From Fibrivirga algicola (GTDB taxonomy: Bacteria; Bacteroidota; Bacteroidia; Cytophagales; Spirosomataceae): 64,000 nucleotides of DNA. The stretch spans positions 1 through 64,000 of the forward strand of contig NZ_WAEL01000010.1 of assembly GCF_011742925.1 (NCBI RefSeq), written 5' to 3'. Below the pieces are notes generated by a model that searched no databases, was not told the DNA's origin, and saw only the letters and a list, made by a program, of their open reading frames with translations. This document shows, one piece after another, positions 1 to 9,125 of this stretch. Within the stretch, counting starts at the first letter, position 1. Each line of letters starts with the position of its first letter. Both the position numbers and the translations under genes were made by a program.

Positions 1-2859
1 GCGAATACGGGGTCCGTCAGTGTGGCAATCGGCACCGTACCGGGCACGTACACGTTGGTCTACCAACTCTGCGATAAGCTCTCGCCAGTGACCTGTGCTA
101 CGGCCAATGCTGTAGTGACAGTAACACCGAGCGTAATCGCTGTGAATGATGCTGGTACGGCTTTAACAGGTACAGGTGGCGCTGCTATTGCCAATGTGGC
201 TGCTAACGATGAGGTTAACGGCGTACCGGCTACGCTTGGCAACACAGGTAACGCCACTGTAGCAGCGGTTGGTACGTACCCGGCCGGCATTACACTCAAC
301 CCGACTACGGGGGCGGTAAGTATCGCTGTTGGCACCTACCCAGGCACGTACACACTGGTCTACCAACTCTGCGATAAGCTCTCGCCGGTGACCTGTGCTA
401 CGGCGCTGGCTATCGTAACGGCCGACGGTGTCATGCCAACAGTGCTTATCGATGGTCCCGCACCGGGTAGCGTCGTTGCGGTATATACGCCTGTATTGAG
501 CGGTACAGCTACACCGGGTAGCTTGGTTGTACTTACTGGTCCGGTAGGGGTAACCCTCTGCTCAACAACGGCAACTTCATCGGGTAGCTTCTCGTGTCTA
601 TCTCCGGTGCTGACCGACGGTCCTCAAAGCGTAACAGCCATCGCCTACAATGACGGGCTGGTTAGTGAGCCAAGTGTGACGAACTTCACCGTAACGGTAC
701 CGCCAACGCTGACCATCCTGAGTCCCTCTGACGAGCTGGTGACAGTAAAGAATCCGCCAATTTCGGGTACGGCTACACCTGGTAGCAGTGTCACGGTGAT
801 CGGAGGGCCGGGATCAACAGGTGGGCCATGCATAGTGACCGTATCGGCGTCGGGTACGTATGCCTGCGAAAGTCTGACGTTTACTAACGGGGTGCAAAGT
901 GTAACAGCTATCGCCACCAGCATGGCGGGTGTTCTGTCTACACCGGTGGTCAGTACCTTCACGGTGGCTGCTCCGCCAAGCGTAACGATCAATGATCCGG
1001 TGCCAGGAAGTGTCGTCGCTACGTTTACGCCGACCATCAGTGGTACGGCTACGCCAAATACGGTGGTGGTTCTGACCGATGCGACTAACGCTACGCTTTG
1101 CAGTACAACCGCAACGGCGACAGGCTCATGGTCGTGCACGGTTGGCCCGCTGGCCAATGGTCCGCAAAGTGTAACGGCCATTGCCTACGACAACGGCGTA
1201 CCATCAGCTCCGTCGGTGAGTAGCTTCACCATTGCGGTGCCGCCAACGATTGCCATTACCGACCCTGTCGATGGCACCACTGTCTATGGCTTAAACCCGC
1301 CGGTTAGCGGCACCGCTACGCCATTTGCCAGTGTAACGGTGCTGGGCCCCAACGGGCAGTCGTGCATCACCACAGCCAGTGTGTCAGGTACGTTTACCTG
1401 CACCAGCCTGACCTTCGTGGATGGGCCCGCCAGCATCACGGCACTAGCCAGCAATGCGGGGGGCACCTCGGCTCCGGCCATCAGTAACTTCACGGTTGTT
1501 GGTCCACCTTCGCTGACGGTGCTCTCGCCGGTAAACGTCCTGACGACTACCACGCCTACTGTTTCGGGTACGGCCACGCCAGGTAGCGCCATCGAAATCA
1601 CAGGACCGGGTCCGGTAACACTGTGCACTACTACGGCGAGTGCCTCCGGTACGTATGCCTGTGCGCTGACCAGCCCACTGCCTGAAGGACCAACGAACCT
1701 GACTGTAACAGCGATCGGTCCGGGTGGCTCTACGTCACAGCCGATTAGCTTCACAACGGTGGGTGTGCCAACGATCGCCATTCTGTCTCCTGCCGAAGGC
1801 GGTACGGCAACCACAACGCCTACCATCTCAGGTACAGCTACACCAATGGCGAGTGTAACGGTGCTTGGCCCCGACGGTCAATTCTGCATCACCACGGCCA
1901 GTGTGTCAGGTACGTTTGCGTGCGCCAGCTTAACCTTCGTGGATGGGCCAGCCAGCGTAACGGCCATTGTCAGCAACGTGGGTGGTACGTCGACAGACGT
2001 GACTAGCTTCACGGCGATCAAAATCCTCGTTCTGAAGATGAAGGTCATGTTGCAGGGTGCCTTAATTGGGGGGACCGGCGGCCTGATGCGCGACGACCTG
2101 CGGAGTAAAGGATTCCTACCATCGGCAGAACCCTACGCGGCTATTGGCGGTGCTCGCTTCACGCATGTGAACAGCGGTGGCGAGGTGATGCCTGCCAGCG
2201 TGACGGCGCAGAATGCCGGTACAGGCGATGCGGTCGTTGATTGGGTATTCGTTGAACTCCGCAGCCCAAGCAACATGTCGCTGGTTGTAGCTACCCGCTC
2301 GGCACTGGTGCAACGCGATGGTGATGTAGTACTGGCCAGCGATGGTGTCTCGCCATTGAGCTTCACCGGACTGACTGGCAACGACTTCTACGTGAGTGTC
2401 AAGCACCGCAACCACCTGGGTGCCATGACGGCCACTGCCGTTCCGCTATCGACCACCGGAACAGTCGTTGACTTCACCACCATGACAGGGGCCCAACTCT
2501 ATAACAAAGTGATCGGCGTATACAATTTCGAAGGGTACGAACAACGGACCGAAAGTGGCAAGCAGGCACTGTGGGCTGGTGATGCCAACCACAATGGGCA
2601 GGTGAAATACCAGGGGTCTATGAATGACCTGGTGCCAATATTCACGGAAGTGCTTGGTGCACAAAACACCAGTAATCCGGTCTACAACTTCGACAATGCG
2701 CTGGGCTATTACTTCGGCGACGTAAATATGGACGGAAAGGTCAAGTATCAGGGTACGGCCACGGACCCATCGCTGGTCTTCACTAACATCCTGACCTATT
2801 ACCTGCTCAATGATGCCAGGTTGTACAACTTCGATTTCATGATCGAGCAGATTCCTTAA
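1..2859 (+). CDS. Ig-repeat surface adhesin with dockerin-like C-terminus (5' end outside window)
   Basis: The reading frame is open from base 1, and the first residues (ANTGSVSVAIGTVPGTYTL) match an internal repeat, so the apparent GTG start at base 22 is not real and the gene begins upstream. About 952 residues are visible. First come two copies of a 100-residue unit containing VYQLCDKLSPVTCATA. Then six Ig-like units of roughly 85 residues follow, each with an SGTATP signature and usually a cysteine pair. The tail (last ~120 residues) has two calcium-loop-like segments, GDANHNGQVKY and GDVNMDGKVKY, which resemble the duplicated dockerin repeat. Repeats of this kind are typical of secreted adhesins. 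I see no T9SS tail. The function in adhesion is inferred; the repeat architecture is directly visible. Confidence 0.85.
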   Translation, partial: ANTGSVSVAIGTVPGTYTLVYQLCDKLSPVTCATANAVVTVTPSVIAVNDAGTALTGTGGAAIANVAANDEVNGVPATLGNTGNATVAAVGTYPAGITLNPTTGAVSIAVGTYPGTYTLVYQLCDKLSPVTCATALAIVTADGVMPTVLIDGPAPGSVVAVYTPVLSGTATPGSLVVLTGPVGVTLCSTTATSSGSFSCLSPVLTDGPQSVTAIAYNDGLVSEPSVTNFTVTVPPTLTILSPSDELVTVKNPPISGTATPGSSVTVIGGPGSTGGPCIVTVSASGTYACESLTFTNGVQSVTAIATSMAGVLSTPVVSTFTVAAPPSVTINDPVPGSVVATFTPTISGTATPNTVVVLTDATNATLCSTTATATGSWSCTVGPLANGPQSVTAIAYDNGVPSAPSVSSFTIAVPPTIAITDPVDGTTVYGLNPPVSGTATPFASVTVLGPNGQSCITTASVSGTFTCTSLTFVDGPASITALASNAGGTSAPAISNFTVVGPPSLTVLSPVNVLTTTTPTVSGTATPGSAIEITGPGPVTLCTTTASASGTYACALTSPLPEGPTNLTVTAIGPGGSTSQPISFTTVGVPTIAILSPAEGGTATTTPTISGTATPMASVTVLGPDGQFCITTASVSGTFACASLTFVDGPASVTAIVSNVGGTSTDVTSFTAIKILVLKMKVMLQGALIGGTGGLMRDDLRSKGFLPSAEPYAAIGGARFTHVNSGGEVMPASVTAQNAGTGDAVVDWVFVELRSPSNMSLVVATRSALVQRDGDVVLASDGVSPLSFTGLTGNDFYVSVKHRNHLGAMTATAVPLSTTGTVVDFTTMTGAQLYNKVIGVYNFEGYEQRTESGKQALWAGDANHNGQVKYQGSMNDLVPIFTEVLGAQNTSNPVYNFDNALGYYFGDVNMDGKVKYQGTATDPSLVFTNILTYYLLNDARLYNFDFMIEQIP
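34..411 (+). repeat. 300-bp-period direct repeat inside the adhesin
   Basis: A segment of about 75 bp at 34-111 recurs exactly 300 bp downstream at 334-411 with only a few synonymous changes. It encodes the VYQLCDKLSPVTCATA block. Near-identity at the DNA level points to recent duplication or gene conversion. Confidence 0.85.
1331..1957 (+). repeat. 522-bp-offset direct repeat inside the adhesin
   Basis: The roughly 105-bp block at 1331-1435 is repeated at 1853-1957 (offset 522 bp, two Ig-like units). It encodes the second half of units 4 and 6, and each copy contains one CAGGTACGT 9-mer. Confidence 0.8.
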
Positions 2860-2927
2860 CAACCAACAGGGGGCGTAGTGACTTGCACTGCGCCCCAACT
2901 TTATCTACCGTATTACTAATTACTATT

Positions 2928-3503
2928 ATGAAGACAAGTTTTCTCCTGTTGTGTCTGTTGAGCGTAACGCTGACGGGCCTTTGCCAGACAACCGTTTCTG
3001 TTGAGTACACCTTGCGGTATAATCTCTTCCAGAGTCGTTACGAAGTATATGCCCGGCCCAACACAAGTCAGTCTGCATTTAGTTGGGGGAGTTCTCAAAT
3101 AACCGTCGTGACTCCTTCGTCACTTACCGATGTGGCTATCACGGCGGTGACTACCGTTGCGGGCGGCCCCTGGGGTGATTTGTCACGTGCGTATAACGTC
3201 CAAGGTTCTGATTTTCACGGCTTCGCGTCGAACGGTACGCCTGTTGACCTGGTAGCTAATACCGAAACGCTGTTGTTTACGTTCACCCTTCCCGGTAATG
3301 TGTGTCTGCCGGGCCTGCGGCTCTACGTGAACGGATCGGACCCTAACTCAGCGGCACCGGGTATGGGCGGCGGCGACTTTACCAATACGCTCTATTCAGC
3401 CGGAGATCCAAACGGTGCGTTCAATCTGTATGTAGGAAATTACGCCAATACAGGTACATTCTGTACCGCCTGTAATCTGAGTGCGCCCACCTTGAGCAAA
3501 TAA
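2928..3503 (+). CDS. Small secreted protein, paralogue of the 4404-5228 gene
   Basis: The protein is 191 residues. The open frame extends upstream to a TTG at 2883, but ATG 2928 gives a clean signal peptide (MKTSFLLLCLLSVTLTGLCQ), so I use it. The mature part aligns with the gene at 4404: both have RYEVYA/IAKP, F.WG.SQ, a DFHG motif followed by a DLVA turn, and a SDPNS/KDPNS...GGDF segment. The family is not one I can name; it is probably a beta-sandwich. This copy ends in a short cysteine pair (FCTACN) and lacks the T9SS tail of its paralogue. It lies 68 bp after the adhesin and 7 bp before the next gene, consistent with one operon of surface proteins. Confidence 0.75.
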   Translation: MKTSFLLLCLLSVTLTGLCQTTVSVEYTLRYNLFQSRYEVYARPNTSQSAFSWGSSQITVVTPSSLTDVAITAVTTVAGGPWGDLSRAYNVQGSDFHGFASNGTPVDLVANTETLLFTFTLPGNVCLPGLRLYVNGSDPNSAAPGMGGGDFTNTLYSAGDPNGAFNLYVGNYANTGTFCTACNLSAPTLSK

Positions 3504-3510
3504 CTGGCCC

Positions 3511-4383
3511 ATGTATACAAAACAACCTATTTGTCTGCTGCTGGGGCTTTGCGTTTGTTTATGGCTGGCGCTCGGCCAAAGCTACGCCGCCCCAATACCA
3601 GGCGAGTCCGTTGGCGAGCCAGGTAGCGGCTGGCTGGTCGACTCCGATTTAGACGGTGTTGATGATACAGCCGACCTGTGCCCCGACACACCAACAGGCG
3701 TGGCCGTCAACGCGTATGGCTGCCCGTTGGCGCGCGAAACCTGCGATTACACAACTGCCACGGTAACGCTCACCAGTGCTGGCGGCAGCAGTGGCAGTGC
3801 GGTAGCCACCCGGTATGTACTGGCCAGTAACACCGGTACTATTTTGCAGGTAAACGAAACGGCCAGCTTCACGGGTTTAAGCGGCACAGCTACGTACATG
3901 GCTGTGGCGCTGACCTACGAAGGGGCCATCAGTAATCTGTCTGTGGGCAGTTCACTCAGTGCTGTATCGGCCGCTTGTTACGACTGGTCGGAGGCACTGG
4001 TGTTCAAGGCCTGTGTAGCACCGCCGCCAGTGGAACCGCCCACCTGCGATTATCAGATTGGCGAGCAGATCGTGCTTCAGGCAGCGGGTGGAAGCACGGG
4101 CGTTGGAATCAAAACCAGTTATGTGCTGATCAATAACGCGGGTACGTTGGTGCGTGTGTCGGAAACGCCATCCTTCACGTCGACCGGCCTGGCCAACGGT
4201 ACTTATTCGGCTTATGCATTGACCTACTCAGATAACGCGACGGTGACCAACCTGGTTGTCAATGGCGTGACTACCCTTGCCCAGGTAACCGCCGATTGTC
4301 TGGCTATGTCGCCGGCTTTGTCAGTAACGCTTTGTGGCTGTTCACCGCGTTGTTTGCCACTGGTGGTGACGCGCATTCGGTAA
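3511..4383 (+). CDS. Exported protein with thrombospondin type-3-like repeat
   Basis: The protein has 290 residues with an N-terminal signal peptide (hydrophobic residues 7-22, ending near SYA). Residues ~44-72 hold an acidic calcium-binding motif, DSDLDGVDDTADLCPD, followed by TPTGVAVNAYGCPL, as in TSP3 repeats of OmpA-like proteins. Two homologous ~85-residue domains follow, each opening with TCDY and containing a Y-V-L-x-N-x-x-G-T strand. No peptidoglycan-binding OmpA domain is present. The C-terminus is short and cysteine-rich. The gene sits between two paralogous secreted-protein genes. Its role is unknown; surface location is inferred from the signal peptide and repeat types. Confidence 0.75.
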   Translation: MYTKQPICLLLGLCVCLWLALGQSYAAPIPGESVGEPGSGWLVDSDLDGVDDTADLCPDTPTGVAVNAYGCPLARETCDYTTATVTLTSAGGSSGSAVATRYVLASNTGTILQVNETASFTGLSGTATYMAVALTYEGAISNLSVGSSLSAVSAACYDWSEALVFKACVAPPPVEPPTCDYQIGEQIVLQAAGGSTGVGIKTSYVLINNAGTLVRVSETPSFTSTGLANGTYSAYALTYSDNATVTNLVVNGVTTLAQVTADCLAMSPALSVTLCGCSPRCLPLVVTRIR

Positions 4384-4403
4384 ACTTTTTCTCAGACCTT
4401 GAC

Positions 4404-5228
4404 ATGATTACACGTCACACATTGCTCGTCGGGCTTAGTTGCCTGTTAGGTACTGCCTCCTGGGGGCAGACAGTGCCACAGATTGCGTTGCGGCTGTCGT
4501 TCAACACCGAAGCGAATCGCTATGAGGTGATTGCCAAGCCCACTTTTTCGGCTCGTAACTTCACCTGGGGGCCTTCGCAGGTGTCTGTCGTATTGCCCGC
4601 AGAAGTCGTTGACCAGACACTATCAATTCGGAGTCTGGCGGCAGGTTCCTGGTCCGACAATTCAGTTATTTATGGCTCCGTTGCTGCGCCCAATGCTGAT
4701 TTTCACGGCTTGACGACTCAAGGTGAAAAGATGGATCTGGTAGCCGGGCAGGAGTATGTGCTGTTTGATTTTGGCCTGAAAGGTGGGTACGTTGCCAATG
4801 TACGGCTCTATGACCCTGCTAAAGACCCGAACTCATCGAAAGCAGGCATGAAAGGAGGTGATTTCCGGAGCTACATGGCCGATGACCACGGCACCGACTA
4901 CCTGAAGGTCGATTCGCAGGTAGCTCCGTTGCAGGTACAAGCGCAGGAGGCCGGTGAAGTGCAGGAAACCTCAGCCCGGATTGTGGCGTATCCTAACCCG
5001 AGCGTCGGCGGTAAGTTCAGACTATACATGAAGGGGTTCGACCCAAAGGAGACCGTGACGGTGCGGCTGCTCGATAACCGGGGCGTGGTGCTTCGGTCGT
5101 TTGCCGAACGGGTAGAAACGCTGGCAGGCCGGGAGATCGACGCCGGTCAGGCTGCTGGCTACACCGTTATTAGCCTGGAACGGCCCGAAAAGCCTGAGCG
5201 ACTGTCGCAGAAAATCTGGATTCGGTAG
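4404..5228 (+). CDS. Secreted protein with T9SS type A sorting tail
   Basis: The protein has 274 residues. The frame is open upstream to 4296, but ATG 4404 begins a typical signal peptide (MITRHTLLVGLSCLLGTASWG), and the upstream part overlaps the preceding gene. The N-terminal ~170 residues are homologous to the 2928-3503 product. The last ~80 residues begin with IVAYPNPSVGGKF and end in KIWIR, the layout of the Por/T9SS type A sorting domain, so the protein should cross the outer membrane through type IX secretion. It is last in a run of four co-directional surface-protein genes and is followed by two hairpins. The function of the N-terminal domain is unknown. Confidence 0.82.
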   Translation: MITRHTLLVGLSCLLGTASWGQTVPQIALRLSFNTEANRYEVIAKPTFSARNFTWGPSQVSVVLPAEVVDQTLSIRSLAAGSWSDNSVIYGSVAAPNADFHGLTTQGEKMDLVAGQEYVLFDFGLKGGYVANVRLYDPAKDPNSSKAGMKGGDFRSYMADDHGTDYLKVDSQVAPLQVQAQEAGEVQETSARIVAYPNPSVGGKFRLYMKGFDPKETVTVRLLDNRGVVLRSFAERVETLAGREIDAGQAAGYTVISLERPEKPERLSQKIWIR

Positions 5229-5247
5229 GCAAACATCAATACATACC

Positions 5248-5267
5248 AAACGGTTTAAAAACCGTTT
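5248..5267. terminator. Short hairpin after the secreted-protein operon
   Basis: AAACGGTT pairs with AACCGTTT around a TAAA loop, 20 bp after the stop codon. It lies next to a second stem at 5294-5325; together they probably end the upstream operon. Confidence 0.5.
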
Positions 5268-5293
5268 GCTCGGTTTAGGTAGCTAAGCACAAA

Positions 5294-5325
5294 GAAGTGG
5301 TAGTTCTGATAGGGACTACCACTTC
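5294..5325. terminator. 11-bp perfect stem-loop
   Basis: GAAGTGGTAGT at 5294-5304 pairs perfectly with ACTACCACTTC at 5315-5325, with a 10-nt loop, 13 bp before the next start codon. It is likely the terminator of the upstream operon, or a leader hairpin of the glycosidase gene. Confidence 0.55.
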
Positions 5326-5338
5326 CTATTTCAACACC

Positions 5339-6517
5339 ATGAGTTTACCCGCTGCGCTGCCTAATCCCAACCGATTCAATACATTTTGGTGGGGTGGCTA
5401 TGAATGTACCGACCAACAGAACGCTTTCGGTAACCGCGTCGATTTCCTGCCCCTGACCGGCCACCTGGATCGGCTCGACGCCGACTACGCCGATATCGCC
5501 AGCCTGAATATCAGAACAGTTCGTGAGGGTATTCGCTGGAGCCAGGTTGAAAAACGAGCGTACGTGTATGACTGGGCGGTGGTACGCCATATGCTACAGC
5601 GCGGCAAAGCGCTGGGTATTCAACAAATATGGGATATCTGCCATTTTGGGTATCCCGATGATCTGACGCCGCTACATCCCATGTTTGCCCGTCGGTTTGC
5701 CGCTATCTGCCGGGCGTTCGTCTCCGTTTATCGGGAAACGTACCCGGACGGGCCGCTGGTGGTGACGCCCATAAATGAAGTAAGCTTCATATCATGGCTG
5801 GGTGGTGATGTATGTGGTACGTCACCTTATTGCACAAAACAAGGCTTCGAAGTAAAAAGGGGATTGATTCGGGCGTACCTGGAAGGCATTACAGCCATGC
5901 GGGAGATTGACCCAAACGTGTTGATTATGACCACCGAGCCGCTGGTCAACATCGTAGCGCCACTCAATGCATCCCGCTCACAGCTTGCCGATGCCAAAGC
6001 GGCTCACGTCAATCAATATCAGGCGGTCGATATGCTATTGGGCAGGTTGCACCCTGAGTTGGGCGGCCGTCCCGATATGGTCGATATTGTAGGCGTAAAC
6101 TTTTATTACAACAACCAGTGGGCTATTCCTACATATGAGTTTTTGCCCTGGGGGAATGAAGGCAATGACCCGCGGTTTAGGCCGCTGCATCAACTGTTTC
6201 TGGAAACGTACAAACGATACCGCAAGCCGATTGTGCTCAGCGAAACCAGCCACCCCGGCATCGACCGGCCCCAATGGATACAGATGGTCGCGCGCGAGTG
6301 TATAAAAGCCCGGCAGGCGGGAATACCGCTGGAAGGTGTTTGCCTGTACCCCATCATTGATCGGCCCGATTGGGATCATATGACGCCCTGGCACCGGGCT
6401 GGCTTGTGGGATGCGGCCCCGATTGGTATGGATATGGAAATTGGCCAGACTCCGGGCCGACACCTGCACCAGCCCTACGCCGAAGCATTAAAACAGGCTC
6501 AGGCCGTCATCAGTTAG
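5339..6517 (+). CDS. Clan-A (GH1-like) glycoside hydrolase
   Basis: The protein has 392 residues. The frame opens at 5297, inside the hairpin; ATG 5339 (MSLPAALPNP) is the better start. The sequence reads as a (beta/alpha)8 retaining glycosidase. After WWGGYE near the N-terminus, the likely acid/base is Glu147 in VTPINE, and the likely nucleophile is Glu302 in IVLSETSH, at the ends of strands 4 and 7 as in clan A. There is no signal peptide, so the enzyme is probably cytoplasmic. Its substrate is not evident, and it may belong to an uncharacterised branch near GH1. It stands alone, facing the broken Rpn gene across a shared hairpin. Confidence 0.7.
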   Translation: MSLPAALPNPNRFNTFWWGGYECTDQQNAFGNRVDFLPLTGHLDRLDADYADIASLNIRTVREGIRWSQVEKRAYVYDWAVVRHMLQRGKALGIQQIWDICHFGYPDDLTPLHPMFARRFAAICRAFVSVYRETYPDGPLVVTPINEVSFISWLGGDVCGTSPYCTKQGFEVKRGLIRAYLEGITAMREIDPNVLIMTTEPLVNIVAPLNASRSQLADAKAAHVNQYQAVDMLLGRLHPELGGRPDMVDIVGVNFYYNNQWAIPTYEFLPWGNEGNDPRFRPLHQLFLETYKRYRKPIVLSETSHPGIDRPQWIQMVARECIKARQAGIPLEGVCLYPIIDRPDWDHMTPWHRAGLWDAAPIGMDMEIGQTPGRHLHQPYAEALKQAQAVIS

Positions 6518-6518
6518 T

Positions 6519-6564
6519 CTATGTCACAGGGTCTTTGCTGTGTAGCGAAGCCCCTGTGACATAG
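6519..6564. terminator. Hairpin between glycosidase and Rpn remnant
   Basis: CTATGTCACAGGG at 6519-6531 pairs with CCCTGTGACATAG at 6552-6564. The inner part continues as CTTTGCT/AGCGAAG. It starts just after the glycosidase stop and supplies the last codons of the opposite Rpn remnant, whose C-terminal peptide is therefore encoded by a terminator-like palindrome. Confidence 0.7.
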
Positions 6565-7293
6565 GCTGAGCAGGGTTGTAGTTTACTGGAGTTAAGTTGC
6601 TCAATGTAGCGATCTACCTGCTCAATAGGGAGTTCCAGCGCACTGGCAATCATTGCTTTCTCCATGTTCAACGTCAACATGGCTCTGATCGCCTTTCTGT
6701 TCGTCTGGTCAATGCCTGCTTCAATGCCCTTCTCTACTCCTTCCTGAATCAGTTGGTCGTATAGCGATATGCTGTAATTCTCTGCTTGTTTTGAAACGTC
6801 ACTAAAAATAGTCACCAGCTCGATCGTTGGAGGTGACCCAAATTAGGTAGATAAGTGACGTGCGGAAAAATTATTCTCCCTGCCCGGTCGAAACTGGGTA
6901 CGTAGGAAAGCGCTGCTGCTGGTAACTGATCAAAATAAAGAGATACGGCGCGCTTTTTCCACCGCCGCCGCCCGTGATAGACCACTATCGGAATCACAGG
7001 CAGCAACGGTTTTTTCTGGGCTAGCTGATCGTCCCACGCATTGAGCAGGTACCGGTTTAGCTGGAAATGAATATGCGGTTCTTTACAACTTTTATGTTTC
7101 AGCAAGAGGGCAATACAAACCTGCTTGTCACCTAAGGTGGCCGAGAAAATCAAATCAGCAAAATGCTCGCTTAACGTTTCGTCTGTATACGTGTCAGACT
7201 CGCGTAGGGTATCGGATAAGTAGACATTCAGGAAATCGGAGAGAATGCTTCTTTAAAATACCGGTCGTACGGGTTGCCAGAATTGGCTGTCAT
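6519..7293 (-). pseudogene. Frameshifted Rpn/transposase_31 family nuclease
   Basis: Three reading-frame pieces on the minus strand make up one Rpn-like (PD-(D/E)XK, formerly 'putative transposase') protein. The start at 7293 encodes MTANSGNPYDRYFKEAFS, then the frame shifts near 7240 to DFLNVYLSDTLRESD. That frame continues through ALLLKHKS, FQLNRYLLNAWD and PVIPIVVYHG (7153-6840). A second shift near 6830-6840 leads to IELVTIFSDVSKQAENYS and the helical C-terminus. The total of ~255 codons is shorter than intact relatives (~300), so part of the middle is also missing. The start overlaps the stop of the amidohydrolase gene by one base. Rpn proteins are recombination-promoting nucleases; this copy should be inactive unless the shifts are sequencing errors. 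Confidence 0.8.
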
Positions 7294-8954
7294 TACTTCG
7301 TGGCCGTAAACAGGCGTTCACCACCGACCCACGTCTGCCGGACTTTCACGCTCCGCAATTTCTCGTTCGGGGCGGTCATGATGTCGCTGTCGAGGATAAC
7401 GAAGTCGGCTTGTTTACCGGGGGCAATGCTGCCGCGCAAGCTATCTTCGAAGCAGGCATAGGCGGCCCAGCGGGTCATAGCCATCAGGGCTTCTTTTCGA
7501 GATACGGCATTTTCGGGCTGGTAACCGCCTTTAGGGAAGTTCTTCGCATCCTGCCGGGCGACGGCCGAATGGAAACCAAACAACGGATTGACGTACTCGA
7601 CGGGAAAATCGCTACCAAAGGTGATATAGCCATTCTGCTTCATCAGGTCGTTAAAGGCGTAGGCTCCTTTTTCGCGCGCTTTGCCCAGCCGCTCGCCGGC
7701 CCAATACATATCGGAAGTGGCGTGGGTAGGCTGCACCGACGGAATGATGGAATACTGGCCGAACTTGGCCACGTCTTCCGGCGATACTACTTGGGCGTGC
7801 TCGATGCGCCAGCGACGATCATTCTTGGTTTTCAGGTACGTGCCATACAGGTTCAGCATCAGGTGGTTGGCCGAATCACCAATACAATGCGTGTTGGCCT
7901 GGAACCCACTGTTAGCCAGCAACTTCGTGATTCGCTCCAGTTCGGTGGGGCTGAGCAGCAGGAACCCTGTTGTTTCGGGGCGGTCGCTGTAGGGCTTGCG
8001 CAGGCAGGCTCCGCGCGACCCCAGGGCCCCGTCTGCGTATAGTTTAAACGACTTTACCGTGAGGCGGTCGGTCTGAAAAGGGCCTTTTCTCAGGTAATAC
8101 TCCATGTTCGATTCGCCGAGGCTGATCATCGCGTAGTCACGGATTTTCAATTTGTTCTGCTGGTGCAACTTGTCGATCAGTTCAATGTCCGGGCGGTTCA
8201 GGCCGGCGTCGGAAACGGTGGTGAGGCCCAGTTCAAGGCACGCTTTTTCGGCGGCTTGGAGCATCCGGGTTTTGGCTTCTTCATCGGGCTGCGGAATGAC
8301 CCGGCGAACTACCTGCATGGCATTGTCGACCAGAACGCCGCTGGGCTGGGTCCCCGCCAGCACCACTTCACCGCCGGGCATGGCCGTTGATCCGGTAACG
8401 CGGGCCAGCTTCAAGGCTTTGTCGTTGACGAGCAGCGCGTGGCCGTCAATGCGGGTAAGGGCAACAGGAATATTCGGGAAGGCATCATTCAGCAGTTTAT
8501 TGGTTGGAAAACCACGGACCGGTGAATCGCTTTTTGGCCAGTCGTTTTGATCCCAGCCGCGGCCAATGATCCAGAGCACATCAGGGTGTTTGGCCTGATA
8601 GGCTTTCAGACGGTCGATAACATCCTGGTAGGAGATAGCCCCCACCAGATCGGCCTGGTCGAGCATCTGGCCCAGGCCAAGAAAGTGGGCGTGCGGGTCG
8701 TAGAAACCAGGGTAAACGGGTTGGCCTTTCAAGTCAATAATGCTGTCTGAGCTAAACTGATCGAGAACTGACGTGGTAGAACCAGTAGCTACGAATTTGC
8801 CTTTGTCGACGGCGAAAGCCTGAGCCACGGTAAAGGTTGAGTCGACGGTGTAGACGGTGGCGTTTGTGAAGATGAAATCGACCGACCGGCGGGTTGAACA
8901 GGCCGCCAGCAGGAGGGTCGCCAGCAGACAGAGGTAAATAGAGGGTCTTTGCAT
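7293..8954 (-). CDS. Lipoprotein amidohydrolase, YtcJ type
   Basis: The protein has 553 residues from ATG 8954; an upstream ATG at 8984 adds ten residues. I prefer 8954 because it gives a compact lipoprotein signal (MQRPSIYLCLLATLLLAACS, lipobox LLAAC). The rest follows the YtcJ/ExoIII-like amidohydrolase pattern: FIFTNATVYTVDS at the N-terminus, metal-binding YDPHAHF, a later WRIEHAQ histidine, FGSDFPVE with the catalytic Asp, and a C-terminal PGKQADFVILD strand. The family hydrolyses amide or related bonds in a metal-dependent TIM barrel; the substrate is unknown. It is predicted to sit in the periplasm on a membrane anchor. It is divergent from the TolC-like gene. Confidence 0.85.
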   Translation of the reverse strand: MQRPSIYLCLLATLLLAACSTRRSVDFIFTNATVYTVDSTFTVAQAFAVDKGKFVATGSTTSVLDQFSSDSIIDLKGQPVYPGFYDPHAHFLGLGQMLDQADLVGAISYQDVIDRLKAYQAKHPDVLWIIGRGWDQNDWPKSDSPVRGFPTNKLLNDAFPNIPVALTRIDGHALLVNDKALKLARVTGSTAMPGGEVVLAGTQPSGVLVDNAMQVVRRVIPQPDEEAKTRMLQAAEKACLELGLTTVSDAGLNRPDIELIDKLHQQNKLKIRDYAMISLGESNMEYYLRKGPFQTDRLTVKSFKLYADGALGSRGACLRKPYSDRPETTGFLLLSPTELERITKLLANSGFQANTHCIGDSANHLMLNLYGTYLKTKNDRRWRIEHAQVVSPEDVAKFGQYSIIPSVQPTHATSDMYWAGERLGKAREKGAYAFNDLMKQNGYITFGSDFPVEYVNPLFGFHSAVARQDAKNFPKGGYQPENAVSRKEALMAMTRWAAYACFEDSLRGSIAPGKQADFVILDSDIMTAPNEKLRSVKVRQTWVGGERLFTATK

Positions 8955-9125
8955 GAAGAGTTTGATGACAGATTGGACAAACATACCGATTCAGGTACGT
9001 TCGCCAATGCTTAGAACAGCGACAGGCAATGCTTTTTGCTCTACTTTTATCCTTCTATTTCGAAAATCGTCTGTCGGTAGGCTGTTTGGCCCGATCATAT
9101 GTCTTCATTTAACCAGTATCGCTCG

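Noticed and set aside
1-420. The 300-bp-period repeats as a CRISPR array
   Set aside because: The repeats and spacers are one continuous reading frame encoding Ig-like units; lengths do not fit CRISPR.
645-1826. Long minus-strand frames opposite the adhesin
   Set aside because: They arise from the repetitive, stop-poor composition of the adhesin and have no signal or motif of their own.
6519-7293. Rpn-like gene as a live transposase or part of an insertion sequence
   Set aside because: There are no terminal inverted repeats or target duplications, two frameshifts are present, and the family is now understood as nucleases rather than true transposases.
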